NCBI GenBank assembly: GCA_028683995.1
Contig: JAQUGU010000035.1
Location: forward strand, 5,357-11,530
Direction: 5' to 3'
DNA length: 6,174 nucleotides
DNA from: Syntrophomonadaceae bacterium
GTDB lineage: Bacteria > Bacillota > Syntrophomonadia > Syntrophomonadales > Syntrophomonadaceae
A program made the position numbers and the translations under genes. Positions 5,320 to 6,174 of the stretch are shown one piece after another (within the stretch, counting starts at the first letter, position 1; every line of letters begins with the position of its first letter). Below the pieces are notes generated by a model. It saw nothing but the letters and a program-made list of their open reading frames with translations, had not been told where the DNA came from and made no database searches.

Positions 5320-6174
5320 CTAATTTTGGCGCAGCAGGGTAAAATAGGCCAGTTGGCGGAGGAAATCGGCCTCATTGCCAAATTCCTGCAGGCTGTCTAT
5401 ACAGGCTTTGACACAGTCCTCAGCCAGTTGCCGGGACTTCTCCAGGCCAAACAAACCTGGGTAGGTAGTCTTGGCATTCTTTACGTCACTTCCTGCATGT
5501 TTACCAGTTACTTCTTCATTCCCGTTTACATCCAATATATCGTCGGTAATTTGAAAAGCCAGACCAAAACTCCTGGCATATTCATCAATAGATTGCAGGC
5601 CCTGCCGGTTCATATCATTAAGTATGCCCCCAGCCCGTAAAGCAGCCTGAAACAACTTTCCGGTTTTTAAGCTATGCAGGGTTTTAAGAGTTTCATAGTC
5701 GATATCCTGGCCTTCCGATTGCAGGTCGATAACTTGTCCCCCTATCATTCCCTGGCTTCCGGCAGCATCAGCTATTTCCCCTATTACCCGGATTAGATTT
5801 TCCAGTTTTACTCCCGGCATGCGGGCGGATTCAGTCATTATTGCAAAAGCCCCGGTTAACAAGGCATCTCCGGTCAATATGGCATTAGCTTCACCAAATA
5901 CTATATGGCAGGTAGGTTTACCCCGGCGCAGATCATCATTATCCATGGCGGGCAGGTCATCATGGACCAAAGAATAAGAATGTATCATCTCTAAAGCGCA
6001 AGCGACCGGAACTGCGCTTTCCTGGCTTCCTCCCGCCAGTTGGGCCCCTTCCAAAACCATGATGGGCCTGAGCCTTTTTCCTCCATTAAATATGGCATAA
6101 TGCATGGCTTCGTGGATAATTGGAGGGTAAGCATCGGAAGAGGTCAAGTATTTTTGCAGGCAGGTGTCTATATA
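5320..6174 (-). CDS. ispA: farnesyl diphosphate synthase (polyprenyl synthetase family), 5' end cut by the window edge
   Basis: IspA condenses isopentenyl diphosphate with allylic diphosphates, giving a short-chain prenyl diphosphate for undecaprenyl, quinone and related lipids. The frame is open to the right edge and 284 residues are visible; perhaps 10-20 N-terminal residues are missing. A TTG at 6147 could be mistaken for the start, but the upstream codons (YIDTCLQKYL) fit the family. Numbered from the first visible codon, the substrate-binding GGKRLRP is at 31-37, the first Asp-rich motif DDLPAMD at 72-78 with DDLRRGKPT after it, KTG at 171-173, the second Asp-rich motif DDILD at 211-215, then GKHAGSD and NAKTTYP. 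The first Asp-rich motif has the two-residue insertion of bacterial type II enzymes. A tyrosine (Tyr67) five residues before it favours a C15 product, as in Geobacillus farnesyl diphosphate synthase; a C20 product is not excluded. Confidence 0.96.
   Translation of the reverse strand, partial: YIDTCLQKYLTSSDAYPPIIHEAMHYAIFNGGKRLRPIMVLEGAQLAGGSQESAVPVACALEMIHSYSLVHDDLPAMDNDDLRRGKPTCHIVFGEANAILTGDALLTGAFAIMTESARMPGVKLENLIRVIGEIADAAGSQGMIGGQVIDLQSEGQDIDYETLKTLHSLKTGKLFQAALRAGGILNDMNRQGLQSIDEYARSFGLAFQITDDILDVNGNEEVTGKHAGSDVKNAKTTYPGLFGLEKSRQLAEDCVKACIDSLQEFGNEADFLRQLAYFTLLRQN

Noticed and set aside
6145..6147. TTG as the true start of ispA
   Set aside because: In-frame codons continue to the window edge and encode a family-like N-terminus; no good ribosome binding site precedes the TTG.

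Overview
The window holds a conserved isoprenoid/OLE-RNA operon of a Gram-positive anaerobe. All genes lie on the minus strand, so transcription runs from right to left. In transcription order they are: a farnesyl diphosphate synthase gene (ispA, 5' end cut by the window edge); a 1256-base stretch without a protein gene; a small multi-pass membrane protein (oapA); 1-deoxy-D-xylulose-5-phosphate synthase (dxs); a TlyA-family rRNA 2'-O-methyltransferase (tlyA); and NAD kinase (nadK, 3' end cut by the window edge). From oapA to nadK the genes are packed with overlaps or gaps of only a few bases, and the downstream ribosome binding sites sit inside or at the end of the preceding gene, so they almost certainly form one transcription unit.

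The large non-coding stretch is the main item. Between ispA and oapA, on the minus strand, lies a roughly 590-nt structured RNA that I identify as OLE RNA (ornate, large, extremophilic). The evidence is its position between ispA and the gene for its membrane partner OapA, its size, an excellent sigma-A promoter just upstream (4935-4964), a long terminal helix joining its 5' and 3' ends (4904-4921 with 4344-4359), and several internal helices. OLE RNA and OapA are known to form an abundant membrane-associated ribonucleoprotein linked to stress adaptation (cold, alcohols, magnesium) in some Firmicutes.

The DNA around OLE is unusual. It carries several layers of inverted repeats: a 28-nt pair (25/28 matching) that brackets the OLE gene, a roughly 45-nt pair built from three ACACTGA words each on the ispA side, and scattered copies of a GGGAAT(A/G)GACGCGG word. 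These look like dispersed intergenic repeats. The 28-nt pair could also let a read-through ispA transcript fold into a stalk around OLE.

Organism: the gene order ispA-OLE-oapA-dxs-tlyA-nadK, moderate GC content and frequent TTG starts suggest a member of the Clostridia (Firmicutes), perhaps of Desulfotomaculum/Peptococcaceae or Syntrophomonadaceae type. The genus cannot be fixed from this window. Metabolically, Dxs makes the first intermediate of the MEP pathway and IspA condenses its C5 products into a prenyl diphosphate. TlyA and NadK are customary operon partners in Firmicutes rather than isoprenoid enzymes, although NADPH from NadK does feed reductive steps.
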